From Bacillus sp. F19 (GTDB taxonomy: Bacteria > Bacillota > Bacilli > Bacillales > Bacillaceae): 64,000 nt of DNA. Under the pieces are notes generated by a model. The model worked only from the letters and a program-made list of their open reading frames with translations, searched no databases and was not told the DNA's origin. The stretch covers positions 4,428,001-4,492,000 of the forward strand of contig CP085710.1 of NCBI GenBank assembly GCA_023823795.1, read 5' to 3'. The translations under genes were made by a program, and so were the position numbers. The stretch's first letter is position 1. Every line of letters starts with the position of its first letter. Shown here piece by piece: positions 49,052-58,932 of the stretch.

Positions 49052-49094
49052 AGAAAACAAAAATGCCTTTCTGCATAAATGAGCAGAAAGGCAT
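49052..49094 (-). terminator. Riboswitch-controlled terminator of metNPQ
   Basis: ATGCCTTTCTGC and GCAGAAAGGCAT form a perfect 12-bp stem, followed on the minus strand by TTTTTGTTTT. It is the expression platform of the adjacent SAM riboswitch: with SAM bound it stops transcription before the array and metN. Confidence 0.85.
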
Positions 49095-49111
49095 ATCTAT
49101 AGAAGAACCTT

Positions 49112-49225
49112 TCTCTCATCTTTCAAAACTGAATAACAGCTTTGAGTGAATTGGCACCTTTTCAATAAAATTGACGGTTGCCGGGCTTCGCAGGGCACTT
49201 TCCCTCCACCTCTCTGGATAAGAGA
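49112..49225 (-). ncRNA. SAM-I (S-box) riboswitch of metNPQ
   Basis: Minus strand shows the S-box hallmarks: CTCTTATCCAGAGAGGTGGA, then GGGA, GCCCTGCGAAGCCCGGCAAC, GGTGCCAATTC and the closing GATGAGAG that pairs with CTCTTATC (P1). Its natural target is metNPQ downstream on the same strand, although more than 1.1 kb separates the aptamer from metN. Confidence 0.93.
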
Positions 49226-49283
49226 CTTACAGTTTATTCAATTAAGTAACGTTTTATTTTAGTGAGTTAGTAGTATGTGTGTG

Positions 49284-49313
49284 ATTTTATCACGTGCCAA
49301 AAGACGGTGTCAA
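49284..49313 (-). promoter_or_regulatory. Sigma-A promoter of the metNPQ riboswitch transcript
   Basis: Minus strand: TTGACA (49308-49313), 18 bases, TAAAAT (49284-49289), about 60 bases before the aptamer. It lies just past the metY stop. Confidence 0.75.
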
Positions 49314-49329
49314 TCAAAAAGTTTTTTAT

Positions 49330-50652
49330 TTAATTCGAAAAGACGGATGATTCAATTAATGATTTCACACCCGTTGCTTGTTCAATTGCCTGTTCAAGAT
49401 CCTCCAGAAGGTCATCTATGTGTTCAATCCCAACTGACAATCGAATTAAATCTTCTGTTACTCCTGATTTTTTTAAGCCTTCTGCATCCAGCTGCTGATG
49501 TGTCGTGCTGGCAGGATGAATGATCAGGCTTTTGGCATCTCCGACATTTGCTACATGCGACCACAGATTAACAGAATTAATCACCTTGGCGCCGGCTGCA
49601 CGGCCGCCATCAATGCCGAACACTACAACCGCTCCTGCCCCTTCAGCTAAATATTTATTTGAGAGGGCCTTGTCAGGGTGCTGTTCATCTTCAGGGTACA
49701 GCACCCATTTAACTGCAGGATGCTCATTTAAATACTCAACCACTTTTCTCGTATTAAAAATATGCTCTTTCATTCTTACATGAAGTGTTTCTACTCCAAG
49801 ATTAAATTGAAATGCATTAAAAGGACTAATAGCCGGCCCTAGATCCCTGAGGAGCTGAACTCGGGCTTTTACAATAAAGGCAGCCTCTGGCAATGCTTCT
49901 GCATATACAAGATTGTGATAGCTTGGATCTGGTGTCGTAAAGCCCGGGAACTTATCGCTGTTCCAATCAAACTTTCCTCCGTCTACGATAATTCCTCCGA
50001 GGGTCGTGCCATTTCCAAGCAGCCATTTGGTGGCAGAGTGAATGACAATATCTGCTCCGTGTTCGATCGGCCTGCATAAATAAGGAGTTGCAAAGGTGTT
50101 ATCAATTATTAGTGGGATACCGGCTTCATGAGCGATTTTTGCAACTGCCTCTATATCGAGTACCTGCAGACTTGGATTGCCAATCGTTTCTGCAAAAATG
50201 GCCTTTGTTTTAGGCGATATGGCATCCCTGATATTCTCAGGATCACCCGCATTTACAAACTTAGTCTGTATTCCGTACTTAGGCAAAGTGGTTTGAAAGA
50301 GGTTGTAGGTCCCACCGTATAGGCTTGAGGCAGAGACAATCTCATCCCCTGTTCCGGCAATATTTAATACGGCAAGCGTTATCGCTGCCATGCCGCTTGC
50401 TACAGCAAGACTTCCTACACCCCCTTCTAATTGGGAAACTCTTTCTTCAAAAACCGTTGAGGTAGGATTATGTATCCGGGTATAAATGTAACCCTGCTCC
50501 TTTAAGGCAAATAAATCCGATGCATGTTCCGTGTCATTAAAAACATAGGCGTTAGACTGATAAATTGGCACAGCCCGGGCTCCTGTTGCAGGATCCTTCT
50601 GCAGACCCCCATGTACATTTAACGTCTCAAGCCGATACTTATTTTGTCCCAT
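49330..50652 (-). CDS. metY: O-acetylhomoserine sulfhydrylase (Cys/Met-metabolism PLP enzyme)
   Basis: 440-residue PLP enzyme that makes homocysteine from O-acetylhomoserine and sulfide. Motifs: [16 protein letters not shown], the PLP lysine in [24 protein letters not shown] and the C-terminal [16 protein letters not shown]. Length over 425 and these signatures fit MetY rather than cystathionine gamma-synthase. The ATG at 50652 follows AAAGGGG by nine bases; two earlier ATGs fit worse. A SAM riboswitch lies directly upstream. Confidence 0.93.
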   Translation of the reverse strand: MGQNKYRLETLNVHGGLQKDPATGARAVPIYQSNAYVFNDTEHASDLFALKEQGYIYTRIHNPTSTVFEERVSQLEGGVGSLAVASGMAAITLAVLNIAGTGDEIVSASSLYGGTYNLFQTTLPKYGIQTKFVNAGDPENIRDAISPKTKAIFAETIGNPSLQVLDIEAVAKIAHEAGIPLIIDNTFATPYLCRPIEHGADIVIHSATKWLLGNGTTLGGIIVDGGKFDWNSDKFPGFTTPDPSYHNLVYAEALPEAAFIVKARVQLLRDLGPAISPFNAFQFNLGVETLHVRMKEHIFNTRKVVEYLNEHPAVKWVLYPEDEQHPDKALSNKYLAEGAGAVVVFGIDGGRAAGAKVINSVNLWSHVANVGDAKSLIIHPASTTHQQLDAEGLKKSGVTEDLIRLSVGIEHIDDLLEDLEQAIEQATGVKSLIESSVFSN

Positions 50653-50683
50653 ATTTCCCATCCCCTTTTTCATTTAATCATAT

Positions 50684-50706
50684 AAAAAACCCCTTCAAAG
50701 AAGAGG
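50684..50706 (-). terminator. Riboswitch-controlled terminator of metY
   Basis: CCCCTTC and GAAGAGG (one G-U) form a stem followed by TTTTTT on the minus strand, between aptamer and metY start. Confidence 0.75.
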
Positions 50707-50723
50707 CTGAATCACCATATCTC

Positions 50724-50833
50724 TTCTTATCTTCCAGAGCAGTCTTGCCTGCTCTGATGGAATTGGCACCGTGTTGCAATAACCGGTTGCCGGGCTTCAT
50801 AGGGCCAAATCCCTCCACCTCTCTTGATAAGAT
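50724..50833 (-). ncRNA. SAM-I (S-box) riboswitch of metY
   Basis: Minus strand: CTTATCAAGAGAGGTGGAGG, GGCCCTATGAAGCCCGGCAA, GGTGCCAATTCC, and GATAAG closing P1. All conserved S-box blocks are present. Confidence 0.93.
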
Positions 50834-50854
50834 CAAACTATTGAATCTAAATGA

Positions 50855-50884
50855 ATTGTAACACCGCTTCATTTACCCAGTCAA
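50855..50884 (-). promoter_or_regulatory. Sigma-A promoter of metY
   Basis: Minus strand: TTGACT (50879-50884), 18 bases, TACAAT (50855-50860), about 20 bases before the aptamer. Confidence 0.7.
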
Positions 50885-50908
50885 TTAGTAGTTTGAATTT
50901 TTAGATTA

Positions 50909-51232
50909 TTATTTAGACAACTGGATAATGGATTCAAGCCTTAGTACATTGCGAAATGATCCTTTTACTTCAATCGCTCCAAGCTTTGAGAGCTGAAGAA
51001 GTCTGATTGGTGAATGAAAACAGTCAGAAAGATGATTTTCATCACCTGAAACCAGTACATGTGCTGAAAGATTGTCATTGTCACTGCTTAAAAAACATGC
51101 CCCCTTTTTTAAAACAAGCAGGATGGGTTTTTGTTTTGAACTGGTTATCCGTATTCTCAATTCTTCGTTTGGAAGCAGAGGCTGAATAAAATAAGACGCA
51201 TTCATTTTTTCTACAAACGAAAATAAGTCCAT
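50909..51232 (-). CDS. yusD: SCP2-like protein YusD
   Basis: Small (107 residues) protein resembling the SCP2 sterol-carrier fold: MDLFSFVEKMNASYFIQPLL, then RIRITSSKQKPILLVLKKGA and VLVSGDENHLSDCF. Lipid-binding role assumed. GGGGAG lies about ten bases before the ATG at 51232; an ATG at 51250 is also possible. Synteny with B. subtilis yusD supports the call. Confidence 0.75.
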   Translation of the reverse strand: MDLFSFVEKMNASYFIQPLLPNEELRIRITSSKQKPILLVLKKGACFLSSDNDNLSAHVLVSGDENHLSDCFHSPIRLLQLSKLGAIEVKGSFRNVLRLESIIQLSK

Positions 51233-51393
51233 TTCTTTTTCTCTCCCCATTTCTTTCCTATCAGATCATAACGTATTAATTCGTTTTAATACGACTTATC
51301 ACCTTTATGAAAGGTTCGACACTTTATTGGACTTGGAGAGACAAAATAATCGTTTTTTCTATTTCCCAAGAAATATGTCAAATGCCGCCCTGC

Positions 51394-51702
51394 TCAGGCG
51401 GCATATTCTTTCAATATTTGATAAATATATTCAACAGAATGAAAGGCATATTTCTTGTGGGTAACCGTTCCATTTTCAAATATAAGCAGGCAGGGAACAC
51501 TTTCAATTCCCCACTCTATCGCTTGCTTAGGCAGGAAATTTAGGTTTGCCGTATGAATCGCTAAAGCTGGGAGCAACTCTTCAACAACAGACAGCATTTT
51601 TTTTGCAAGCTGACATGTTCCGCAAAACGGAGTGTAAAGATAAAGGATGCCAAATTCTTTTTCAGCAAACATATCTAATTGTTCTTCCTTTATTTCAATC
51701 AT
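51394..51702 (-). CDS. yusE: Thioredoxin-like protein YusE
   Basis: 102-residue thioredoxin fold with active site TPFCGTCQLAKK (Cys27, Cys30) and cis-Pro motif SVPCLLIFENG. Probable cytoplasmic disulfide reductase; partner unknown. It is 26 bases from yusF on the same strand. Confidence 0.88.
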   Translation of the reverse strand: MIEIKEEQLDMFAEKEFGILYLYTPFCGTCQLAKKMLSVVEELLPALAIHTANLNFLPKQAIEWGIESVPCLLIFENGTVTHKKYAFHSVEYIYQILKEYAA

Positions 51703-51727
51703 TGCTTTTCATGAGACTCCCTTTATT

Positions 51728-52075
51728 TTATAAGTATTTCGCCTGTACATCGATATTTGCGCTTAATAGCACAGCAGCAACATGCTGATCAGGTGCAGTC
51801 GCAACTTCACGGTACATTCTATCTATAAACAAATGCGCAGCTTCGGGCAGTTCCCGCTTGAATTGCTTTCTGAGGCGATCCCCTGATTCATCTGAGTCTA
51901 CGAGCACGTATACGTCTCTATAAAACAGAGCATCAATCATTTCGTCTAATCGAGTAAGACTTATTGTTCCATTTGTACAGATAATTTCTACAGGTTCATT
52001 AACAACATTAAGAACCTTTCGTTTGTCAGATGTTCCTTCAACAATTATGACCTTTTCAACCTCAATTGCAGACAT
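51728..52075 (-). CDS. yusF: Toprim domain protein YusF
   Basis: 115-residue stand-alone Toprim domain: IIVEGTSDK (catalytic Glu) and VLVDSDESGDRLRK (DxD-type metal site). Such proteins resemble RNase M5 and may act on nucleic acid; function unproven. The ATG at 52075 with AGGTG upstream is preferred to earlier GTG/ATG codons. Confidence 0.88.
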   Translation of the reverse strand: MSAIEVEKVIIVEGTSDKRKVLNVVNEPVEIICTNGTISLTRLDEMIDALFYRDVYVLVDSDESGDRLRKQFKRELPEAAHLFIDRMYREVATAPDQHVAAVLLSANIDVQAKYL

Positions 52076-52160
52076 CGCCATCACCTATTCAGTTAAAGTA
52101 TGTGTTATCTTATAACCTATTCGAATTGCATGAGGTTGTTTCTTAAAATAATTGAACAAA

Positions 52161-52188
52161 AATGGCAGTGGAACATTCCACTGCCATT
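52161..52188 (-). terminator. Terminator of yusG
   Basis: AATGGCAGTGGAA and TTCCACTGCCATT form a long stem three bases past the yusG stop, followed by minus-strand TTTTG. Confidence 0.8.
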
Positions 52189-52191
52189 CGA

Positions 52192-52404
52192 TTAGCACCA
52201 GCCGTTTTCTTCGTCACAATCTACATACTGGAAAAAGGAATGGTTTTCTTCTTCATATCCATTTTTCAATGAAACCTGATTTCCATTTTGACTAAAAGAC
52301 ATTGTGCCAATTTGCTCTTTTTCAAAAAATAAGTTCATTTGACCTTCTGAAAAGCGTCCTGTTACCCGGTCTGTAATATCTAAGCGCTTCTTTTCAAATG
52401 ACAT
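52192..52404 (-). CDS. yusG: YusG family protein (DUF2553)
   Basis: 70-residue protein beginning MSFEKKRLDITDRVTGRFSE, with an acidic C-terminus (YVDCDEENGWC). A strong AAGGAGGG-type site precedes the ATG. Function unknown; position next to gcvH as in B. subtilis. Confidence 0.85.
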   Translation of the reverse strand: MSFEKKRLDITDRVTGRFSEGQMNLFFEKEQIGTMSFSQNGNQVSLKNGYEEENHSFFQYVDCDEENGWC

Positions 52405-52457
52405 CCTTGAACACCCTCCTTTTTAAACCTAGGGGGGTCCCGATTTCATGCCGTTTA

Positions 52458-52841
52458 TCAGTCTTCGTTTGTCATTTCCACATATTGCTCAGCAGTCATT
52501 AGGCTGTCAACATCACTTACATTGCTTGGCTCGATAACAATCATCCATGCTTTTTCGTATGGAGATTCGTTTACAAATTCTGGGCTGTCATCTAGATCCT
52601 CATTGATTTCAACAACTTTTCCGCTGATTGGCGCATAAAGCTCAGAAACCGTTTTTACAGACTCAACGCTTCCGAAAGGCTCGTCTGCTTTAATTTCATC
52701 TCCAACTTCAGGAAGCTCAACAAATACAATATCCCCAAGTTCTGATTGAGCAAAATCGGTAATGCCGATACGTACTTTTTCGCCTTCAACTTTAACCCAT
52801 TCGTGCTCTTCAGAATAACGAAGTTCTTTTGGTGTGTTCAT
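52458..52841 (-). CDS. gcvH: Glycine cleavage system H protein
   Basis: 127-residue lipoyl carrier. The lipoylated Lys63 lies in [15 protein letters not shown]. Besides glycine cleavage, GcvH is the lipoate relay protein in B. subtilis and so links to LipA, also in this window. The ATG at 52841 follows GGAGGTAATAAAA. Confidence 0.97.
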   Translation of the reverse strand: MNTPKELRYSEEHEWVKVEGEKVRIGITDFAQSELGDIVFVELPEVGDEIKADEPFGSVESVKTVSELYAPISGKVVEINEDLDDSPEFVNESPYEKAWMIVIEPSNVSDVDSLMTAEQYVEMTNED

Positions 52842-52902
52842 TTTTATTACCTCCAAGTTTTATCATGTTTATTTGTAAAAAGACTGAAGTTAAAGTCTTC
52901 TA

Positions 52903-53262
52903 CTACTTTGTCCACGCTGCTTCGAATTGATCTTCTTTAAAGCCGACGGTAATTTTCTTGCCGTCTGTTGCTAATGGCCGTTTGATAAGCATGCCGTCTG
53001 ATGCCAGAATCTCAAGCAGTTCTTCATCAGATAAAGAAGCAACCTTCTCTTTCATGCCTAATTCGCGGTATTTTTGACCGCTGGTATTGAAAAACTTCTT
53101 TACTTCTATCCCGCTGTTATCAAGCATCGTTTTTAATTCTTCTTTTGTCGGTGGATTTTCGACAATATGTACATCTTCTACCTGCAAATTGTGATCTTCA
53201 AACCACTTTTTTGCTTTTCGGCATGTACCGCATTTAGGATACCAATAAAACGTAATAGCCAC
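52903..53262 (-). CDS. yusI: ArsC/Spx-like protein YusI
   Basis: 119-residue ArsC-family thioredoxin-like protein with YPKCGTCRKAKKW (Cys11, Cys14), NPPTKEEL and LIKRPLAT motifs. The two-Cys site resembles Spx/YusI rather than a true arsenate reductase. The start is a GTG at 53262, eight bases after AGGTGG. Confidence 0.9.
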   Translation of the reverse strand: MAITFYWYPKCGTCRKAKKWFEDHNLQVEDVHIVENPPTKEELKTMLDNSGIEVKKFFNTSGQKYRELGMKEKVASLSDEELLEILASDGMLIKRPLATDGKKITVGFKEDQFEAAWTK

Positions 53263-53373
53263 TCTTCTCACCACCTGCAACCGTAATTGAACAAGATTAT
53301 TTTACCACAATCAATTGGACAATCATAATCACAAGTTTATATTATGTAAAATTTAGTTTCCTCAAAAAAATAA

Positions 53374-53399
53374 GACCTTTTCCGTTACTGGAAAAGATC
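53374..53399 (-). terminator. Terminator of fadN-fadA-fadE
   Basis: GACCTTTTCC and GGAAAAGATC form a 10-bp stem with one G-U; the minus strand continues TTATTTTTTT. It lies 19 bases past the fadE stop. Confidence 0.8.
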
Positions 53400-53417
53400 C
53401 ATTTCTTACACTTTGTT

Positions 53418-55202
53418 TTAAGCGCGGTAACCATTTTCTTCAATTAATGCAGCTGCAATTTCTCGTTTTTTGGCAATCACGTTGATCGGAGTGTGACGCG
53501 TGAATTTTCTGAGTGCCGAAATCATCATGCGAAGCGTATCGCCCTGCTCAATTGCAACTAATGATTCCTTCGCGTGTGCTTCAATCTCATTAAATGCTTC
53601 CTGACAGTACACTTGTGTATACAGGAGCTTTTGAGCGCTCTTTGCTTCTCCTGCTTTGCTGATTGCTTTTTCAGTGCGCAGAATCGCTGATTCCATTGCA
53701 TAAATGCAGCTTACGATATCTGCAATGTTCACTAATAATTCTTGCTCCTTCTGCAATGCCTGACCGTACTTTTGTGCAGCAAGCCCTGCGATCATCAAGC
53801 CGATCTTTTTAGCATTCTTCAATAAATGTTTTTCTTGTTCAAGAACGCATTCGCCAACATCTTCAGGCATGAGCATCATTAACTCTTCCTGCAGAGCCTG
53901 TGCCTTTTGCAGCAATGGCAGTTCACCTTTCATTGCTTTACGTAAATACGTTCCAGGCACTAATAAGCGGTTAATTTCATTTGTTCCTTCGAAAATGCGG
54001 TTAATACGGGAATCACGGTACGCTCTTTCCACTTCGTATTCTGCCATAAAACCATATCCGCCATGGATTTGAACGCCTTCATCTACTACATAATCAAGCG
54101 TCTCAGATCCTAATACTTTATTTAATGAACATTCAATTGCATATTCGGCAATGGAAGCAGCTACTTCTTTACCGTCTTTCACTTCTTCAGACGACAGACG
54201 GCTCATGCGGTCTTCAAACAACCCTACAGTACGGTATACAGAACTTTCCATTGCATAGGTTTTAGAAGCCATATTAGCCAGTTTTTCCTGAATCAGAGAG
54301 AAGCTGCTGATTGGCGTTTTAAATTGCTGGCGCTGATTTGCATATTGAACAGAGACATCGATAATGCGTTTTGATCCGCCGATAGTTCCCACTGCTAATT
54401 TATATCTTCCGATGTTAAGGATGTTAAATGCGATAACATGGCCTTTCCCAAGGTCGCCTAATAGATTTTCCTTGGGAACCAATGCATCTTCAAGAATAAG
54501 AGTTCTAGTTGAAGAGCCTTTGATTCCCATTTTCTTTTCTTCCGGTCCTGTTGATACTCCAGGATATTCTTTTTCTACGATGAAAGCCGAGAAGTGCTCG
54601 CCGTCAACTTTTGCATAGACTACAAAAACATCAGCAAAGCCAGAGTTTGTAATCCATTGCTTTTCTCCATTCAGTACATAGTGCGTGCCTTCAGCATTCA
54701 ATCTCGCAGTTGCTCTTGCACCCAGCGCATCTGATCCGGAACCAGGCTCAGTTAATGCGTAAGCTGCAATACGCTTGCCTGTTGCAAGGTCTGGAAGATA
54801 TTGCTGTTTTTGTTCTTCATTGCCGAAGAGCACAATTGGAAGAGATCCGATTCCTACATGCGCGCCGTAGGATAATGAAAAACTGCCTGCACGTGCAAAT
54901 TTTTCTGTGATCAAAGCTGAACTGATTTTGTCGAGTCCAAGGCCGCCGTATTCTTCAGGAACATCTGCTCCAAGCAGACCCAGCTCGCCTGCTTGCTTAA
55001 GCAGCTTCACAGATTTATCAAATTGATGATTCTCAATATCTTCTAAGTGCGGCAAAACATCATTTACGACAAAATCCTCTGTCGTTTTAGCAATCATTTT
55101 ATGCTCATCTGTAAAATCCTCAGGTGTAAATACACTTTCAAAAGTCACATCATCTAATAAAAAGCTGCCGCCTTTAATTACATTTTCTGTCGTTTTAGAC
55201 AT
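53418..55202 (-). CDS. fadE: Acyl-CoA dehydrogenase
   Basis: 594 residues, equal to B. subtilis FadE. FAD-dependent oxidation of acyl-CoA to enoyl-CoA, first step of beta-oxidation. Signatures: YALTEPGSGSDALGA, ITNSGFADVFVV, QIHGGYGFMAEYEVERAYRD and INRIFEGTNEINRL. A C-terminal helical extension is typical of this long form. Third gene of fadN-fadA-fadE. Confidence 0.97.
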   Translation of the reverse strand: MSKTTENVIKGGSFLLDDVTFESVFTPEDFTDEHKMIAKTTEDFVVNDVLPHLEDIENHQFDKSVKLLKQAGELGLLGADVPEEYGGLGLDKISSALITEKFARAGSFSLSYGAHVGIGSLPIVLFGNEEQKQQYLPDLATGKRIAAYALTEPGSGSDALGARATARLNAEGTHYVLNGEKQWITNSGFADVFVVYAKVDGEHFSAFIVEKEYPGVSTGPEEKKMGIKGSSTRTLILEDALVPKENLLGDLGKGHVIAFNILNIGRYKLAVGTIGGSKRIIDVSVQYANQRQQFKTPISSFSLIQEKLANMASKTYAMESSVYRTVGLFEDRMSRLSSEEVKDGKEVAASIAEYAIECSLNKVLGSETLDYVVDEGVQIHGGYGFMAEYEVERAYRDSRINRIFEGTNEINRLLVPGTYLRKAMKGELPLLQKAQALQEELMMLMPEDVGECVLEQEKHLLKNAKKIGLMIAGLAAQKYGQALQKEQELLVNIADIVSCIYAMESAILRTEKAISKAGEAKSAQKLLYTQVYCQEAFNEIEAHAKESLVAIEQGDTLRMMISALRKFTRHTPINVIAKKREIAAALIEENGYRA

Positions 55203-55242
55203 GTATGGTTCCCCCGTTTACTAAAGTTTTATTTCAAGATCA

Positions 55243-56418
55243 TTAAACTAGTTCGAACACTCCTGCAGCGCCCATTCCGCCGCCGATGCACATTGTAACA
55301 ACTCCAAATTGTTCATTGCGCCGCTTCATTTCATGAATAAGGGACAGGGTCAGCTTTGCTCCCGTACAGCCAAGCGGATGCCCGAGTGCAATTGCACCGC
55401 CGTTAACATTCACTTTATCTTCATCTAATCCAAGCTCTCTAATCACCTGGATCGATTGAGAGGCAAATGCTTCATTCAGTTCAAAAAGTCCGATGTCAGA
55501 TAAGCTCAGTCCAGCTTGTTTTAAAGCACGGGGAATCGCTTCAATCGGGCCAATCCCCATTACCTCAGGCGGAACTCCTCCCACAGCGAAGGACCTGAAT
55601 TTTACAAGGGATTGCAGACCTAGTGCATCTGCTTTTTCACGGTCCATCACCATAACTGCCGCAGCCCCGTCACTTGTTTGTGAAGAGTTGCCCGCTGTTA
55701 CAGATCCCTTAACGGAAAATGCAGGTCTTAAATTCGCAAGAATCTGCATGCTTGTTCCAGGACGTACACCTTCATCTTTCGAGAATTGGAAATGTTTTTC
55801 ATGAAGCTTATTGTCGCTTCCAACGCTTCTTTGTTTGACATCTACTGCAATAATTTCATCATCAAATTTGCCTTCTTGGATGGCTCTTGCAGCGCGCTCA
55901 TGACTGCGTACGGCAAATGCATCCTGATCTTCACGGCTAACGCCGTATTTTCTTGCCACCTGCTCAGCTGTATGCCCCATTCCCATGTAATATTCAGGAG
56001 CGTTCTCAGCCAGATTTGCATTTGGACGGACAACATGCCCCATCATCGGAACCATGCTCATTGATTCTGCTCCGCCTGCAATCGCTGTATCTGAATGTCC
56101 AAGCATAATTTTTTCTGCTGCATAGGCAATACTCTGCAATCCTGATGAGCAGTAGCGGTTAACGGTAATGGCGGGAACTGTGTAAGGCAGTCCGGCCAGT
56201 GCCCCGATGTTTCGCGCTAAATTTAATCCCTGTTCTGCTTCAGGCATTGCACACCCGATAATCAAATCGTCTATATTTCCTTCATAGCCCCCGGCACGCT
56301 TCAGCGTTTCTTTTACAACTAGAGCTCCTAAATCGTCTGGTCTTACAGTTGCAAGTGATCCTTTTTTCGCTCTTCCTACAGGTGTTCTCGCACCTGCTAC
56401 AATGACCGCTTCTCTCAT
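55243..56418 (-). CDS. fadA: Acetyl-CoA acyltransferase (3-ketoacyl-CoA thiolase)
   Basis: 391-residue thiolase. Nucleophile Cys90 (NRYCSSG), His347 (LGHPLG) and Cys377 (CIGGGMG) are all present. Last beta-oxidation step. It begins 14 bases after fadN. Confidence 0.97.
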   Translation of the reverse strand: MREAVIVAGARTPVGRAKKGSLATVRPDDLGALVVKETLKRAGGYEGNIDDLIIGCAMPEAEQGLNLARNIGALAGLPYTVPAITVNRYCSSGLQSIAYAAEKIMLGHSDTAIAGGAESMSMVPMMGHVVRPNANLAENAPEYYMGMGHTAEQVARKYGVSREDQDAFAVRSHERAARAIQEGKFDDEIIAVDVKQRSVGSDNKLHEKHFQFSKDEGVRPGTSMQILANLRPAFSVKGSVTAGNSSQTSDGAAAVMVMDREKADALGLQSLVKFRSFAVGGVPPEVMGIGPIEAIPRALKQAGLSLSDIGLFELNEAFASQSIQVIRELGLDEDKVNVNGGAIALGHPLGCTGAKLTLSLIHEMKRRNEQFGVVTMCIGGGMGAAGVFELV

Positions 56419-56432
56419 AACAGTGCACCCTC

Positions 56433-58817
56433 CTAATTACGTAGTGGTTTCCCTTTAACAAGCATGTGCTGCATTCTTTGCTGTGACTTGCCCTCTTGAA
56501 CCAAGCTCAGAAAAGCTTCTCTTTCTAAATCCAACAGGTACTGTTCATCCACTTCGGTGCCAAATGGAACCTTGCCGCCAGCAATGACATAAGCAAGTTT
56601 TTTTGCGATTTTTAAATCGTGCTCTGAAATATATCCTGATTGAAGCATGGATTGTGCACCTAGCAGCAGTGCTGCATATCCTGTTTCACCTACAACCGGA
56701 ACCTTTTTGCGGATAGGTGCTTTATATCCTTTATCAAACAGCTCAATTGCTTTTTGCTTTGCATCATGCAGGAGATGATCTCCATTAAAGCTCACAGAAT
56801 CGCTTTCATTTAAGAAAAAATTGTTTCTCGCTTCAGCAGCAGAGGCTGAAACCTTTGCAGTAGCAATTGTCTCAAAGACTTTATTTGCGACATTCTGAAG
56901 ATCAAAGTCTACGCCTTTAGGAATACTGTTAAGCAGTTTAATGTAAAGCTCTTTGTTTCCGCCACCGCCCGGGATTAAGCCAACGCCTGCTTCCACTAAT
57001 CCCATATATGTTTCACTTGAAGCCTGTATATGCGCAGCAGGCAGACAGATTTCAGCTCCTCCTCCGAGCGTCATGCCAAACGGTGCTGCTACAACTGGCT
57101 TTGGACTATATTTAATCTTCATCATCGCCTGCTGGAAGTGGCGGACAACCATGTCAACTTCAAAATAGTTGTCATCCTGTGCTTCCATTAAAATCATCGC
57201 AAGATTTGCTCCAACACAGAAGTTCTTGCCCTGATTTCCGATGACAAGCCCTTTGTAATTTCTGCTGACTTCATCGATTGCGAAATTGATCATTTGAATG
57301 ATATCCATGCCAATCGCATTATTTGGGGAATGGAACTCAAGAAGGGCAACATCATCTCCAAGATCAATTAAACTTGCACCGCTGTTCTTTTTAATGACCC
57401 CTTTTTTCTCTTTTATATCTTTTAAATCAAGGACTTTTTCGTTTTGCTGGATGCGTCTGTAATCACCTTCATGATAAAAATAAGAGATGCCATCTTCTTT
57501 TTTATAAAATGAAGTAAATCCACGCTCAAGCATGTCTTTAATCCAAGCCGGAATACTCTGGCCTTCTGCCTCCATTTTTTCAACCGACTTTGAGAGCCCA
57601 ATGGCATCCCATGTCTCAAATGGACCATATTGCCAGCCAAAGCCCCATTTCATTGCTTCATCAATCGCAACGATGTCATCTGCGATCTCTCCTGATAATT
57701 GTGCCGAGTAAAGGAGTGTCGGACTTGTAATATTCCATAGTAATTGGCCAGCTTTGTCCACAGAATAGATAAGCGCTTTCATTTTGGCTGCTGCACCTTT
57801 TGCCTGTTTTGCAATCTCTATGCTTTGGGAGTTTAATTTTTTTCTTTCTCCGTATTCGAGTGTGTCAGGATTCAGCTCAAGAATTTCTTTTCCTTCTTTT
57901 TTGAAGAAGCCCTGGCCCGATTTGCTTCCAAGCCAGCCATTTTCAAGCATTTTCTTCATAAATTCAGGAATTTCAAAAACAGCTTTCTCTTTTCCTTCAA
58001 CCTGGTCATAAACATTTTGCGCTACATGTGCAAATGTGTCGAGTCCTACAACATCCAGAGTTCTGAAGGTGGCGCTTTTCGGGCGGCCGATTAACGGTCC
58101 TGTGACAGAATCCACTTCGCCTATACTGTAGTTTCCTTTCAGCATTTCCTGAACAGTGACAAGCAGACCGTATGTTCCGATTCGGTTTGCGATAAAGTTT
58201 GGAGTGTCTTTCGCTTCAACGACGCCTTTGCCAAGCACATCTTCCCCGAACGTTTTAATGAAAGATAAAACCTCAGATGATGCTGCTTTTGTTGGAATGA
58301 CTTCGAGCAATTTTAAATAACGGGGCGGATTAAAGAAATGTGTTCCAAGGAAATGCTTCTGAAAATCCTCAGATCTTCCCTCTGACATCGCCTCAACTGA
58401 GATTCCTGATGTATTAGAGCTTACAATACTGCCTTGTTTTCTATATTGATCTACTAATGTAAAGACTTTTTTCTTTATGTCTAAATTCTCAACGACTACT
58501 TCAATAATCCAATCAGCTTCAGACAATCTGTACATGTCATCTTCGAAGTTACCCGCTTCGATCAATGAAAGATTTTCCTTAGCAGTCAGCGGAGCCGGCT
58601 TTTGTTTTAATAACTTTTGGATAGATTCATTAGAGATTCGGTTTCTGACAGATCGATCTTCTAAAGACAGCCCTTTCTTCTCTTCGTTGTCCGTAAGTGA
58701 ACGCGGGACGATATCAAGCAATAAAACAGGGATTCCGATATTTGCCAAGTGTGCAGCAATTCCTGAACCCATAACACCAGATCCTAAAACTGCAGCTTTT
58801 TTAATTCGCTGAACCAT
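56433..58817 (-). CDS. fadN: 3-hydroxyacyl-CoA dehydrogenase / enoyl-CoA hydratase
   Basis: 794-residue bifunctional protein. N-terminal NAD-binding dehydrogenase (GSGVMGSG, residues 12-19; NTSGISVEAMSE; THFFNPPRYLKLLEVIPT) and C-terminal crotonase domain (NQGKNFCVGANLAMI, EAGVGLIPGGGG). The ATG at 58817 follows AAAAGGGGGA. First gene of the fad operon, behind a FadR operator. Confidence 0.96.
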   Translation of the reverse strand: MVQRIKKAAVLGSGVMGSGIAAHLANIGIPVLLLDIVPRSLTDNEEKKGLSLEDRSVRNRISNESIQKLLKQKPAPLTAKENLSLIEAGNFEDDMYRLSEADWIIEVVVENLDIKKKVFTLVDQYRKQGSIVSSNTSGISVEAMSEGRSEDFQKHFLGTHFFNPPRYLKLLEVIPTKAASSEVLSFIKTFGEDVLGKGVVEAKDTPNFIANRIGTYGLLVTVQEMLKGNYSIGEVDSVTGPLIGRPKSATFRTLDVVGLDTFAHVAQNVYDQVEGKEKAVFEIPEFMKKMLENGWLGSKSGQGFFKKEGKEILELNPDTLEYGERKKLNSQSIEIAKQAKGAAAKMKALIYSVDKAGQLLWNITSPTLLYSAQLSGEIADDIVAIDEAMKWGFGWQYGPFETWDAIGLSKSVEKMEAEGQSIPAWIKDMLERGFTSFYKKEDGISYFYHEGDYRRIQQNEKVLDLKDIKEKKGVIKKNSGASLIDLGDDVALLEFHSPNNAIGMDIIQMINFAIDEVSRNYKGLVIGNQGKNFCVGANLAMILMEAQDDNYFEVDMVVRHFQQAMMKIKYSPKPVVAAPFGMTLGGGAEICLPAAHIQASSETYMGLVEAGVGLIPGGGGNKELYIKLLNSIPKGVDFDLQNVANKVFETIATAKVSASAAEARNNFFLNESDSVSFNGDHLLHDAKQKAIELFDKGYKAPIRKKVPVVGETGYAALLLGAQSMLQSGYISEHDLKIAKKLAYVIAGGKVPFGTEVDEQYLLDLEREAFLSLVQEGKSQQRMQHMLVKGKPLRN

Positions 58818-58840
58818 GAATGCTCCCCCTTTTGTCAATT

Positions 58841-58858
58841 TGAATGAATACTCATTCA
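58841..58858. promoter_or_regulatory. FadR operator
   Basis: TGAATGAATACTCATTCA fits the B. subtilis FadR consensus TGAATGAMTANTCATTCA at every position. It lies between the fadN promoter and ribosome site, so FadR would block transcription until long-chain acyl-CoA releases it. Confidence 0.93.
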
Positions 58859-58903
58859 TTTTTTGGTGAAAAAAATAGTCAGGAATCAATTCCTCTATAT
58901 ACT

Positions 58904-58932
58904 AATATAAAATATTTCGAAAATTTGTTCAA
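58904..58932 (-). promoter_or_regulatory. Sigma-A promoter of fadN-fadA-fadE
   Basis: Minus strand: TTGAAC (58927-58932), 17 bases, TATATT (58904-58909). Transcription would start near 58897, with the FadR operator about 40 bases into the leader. Confidence 0.7.
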
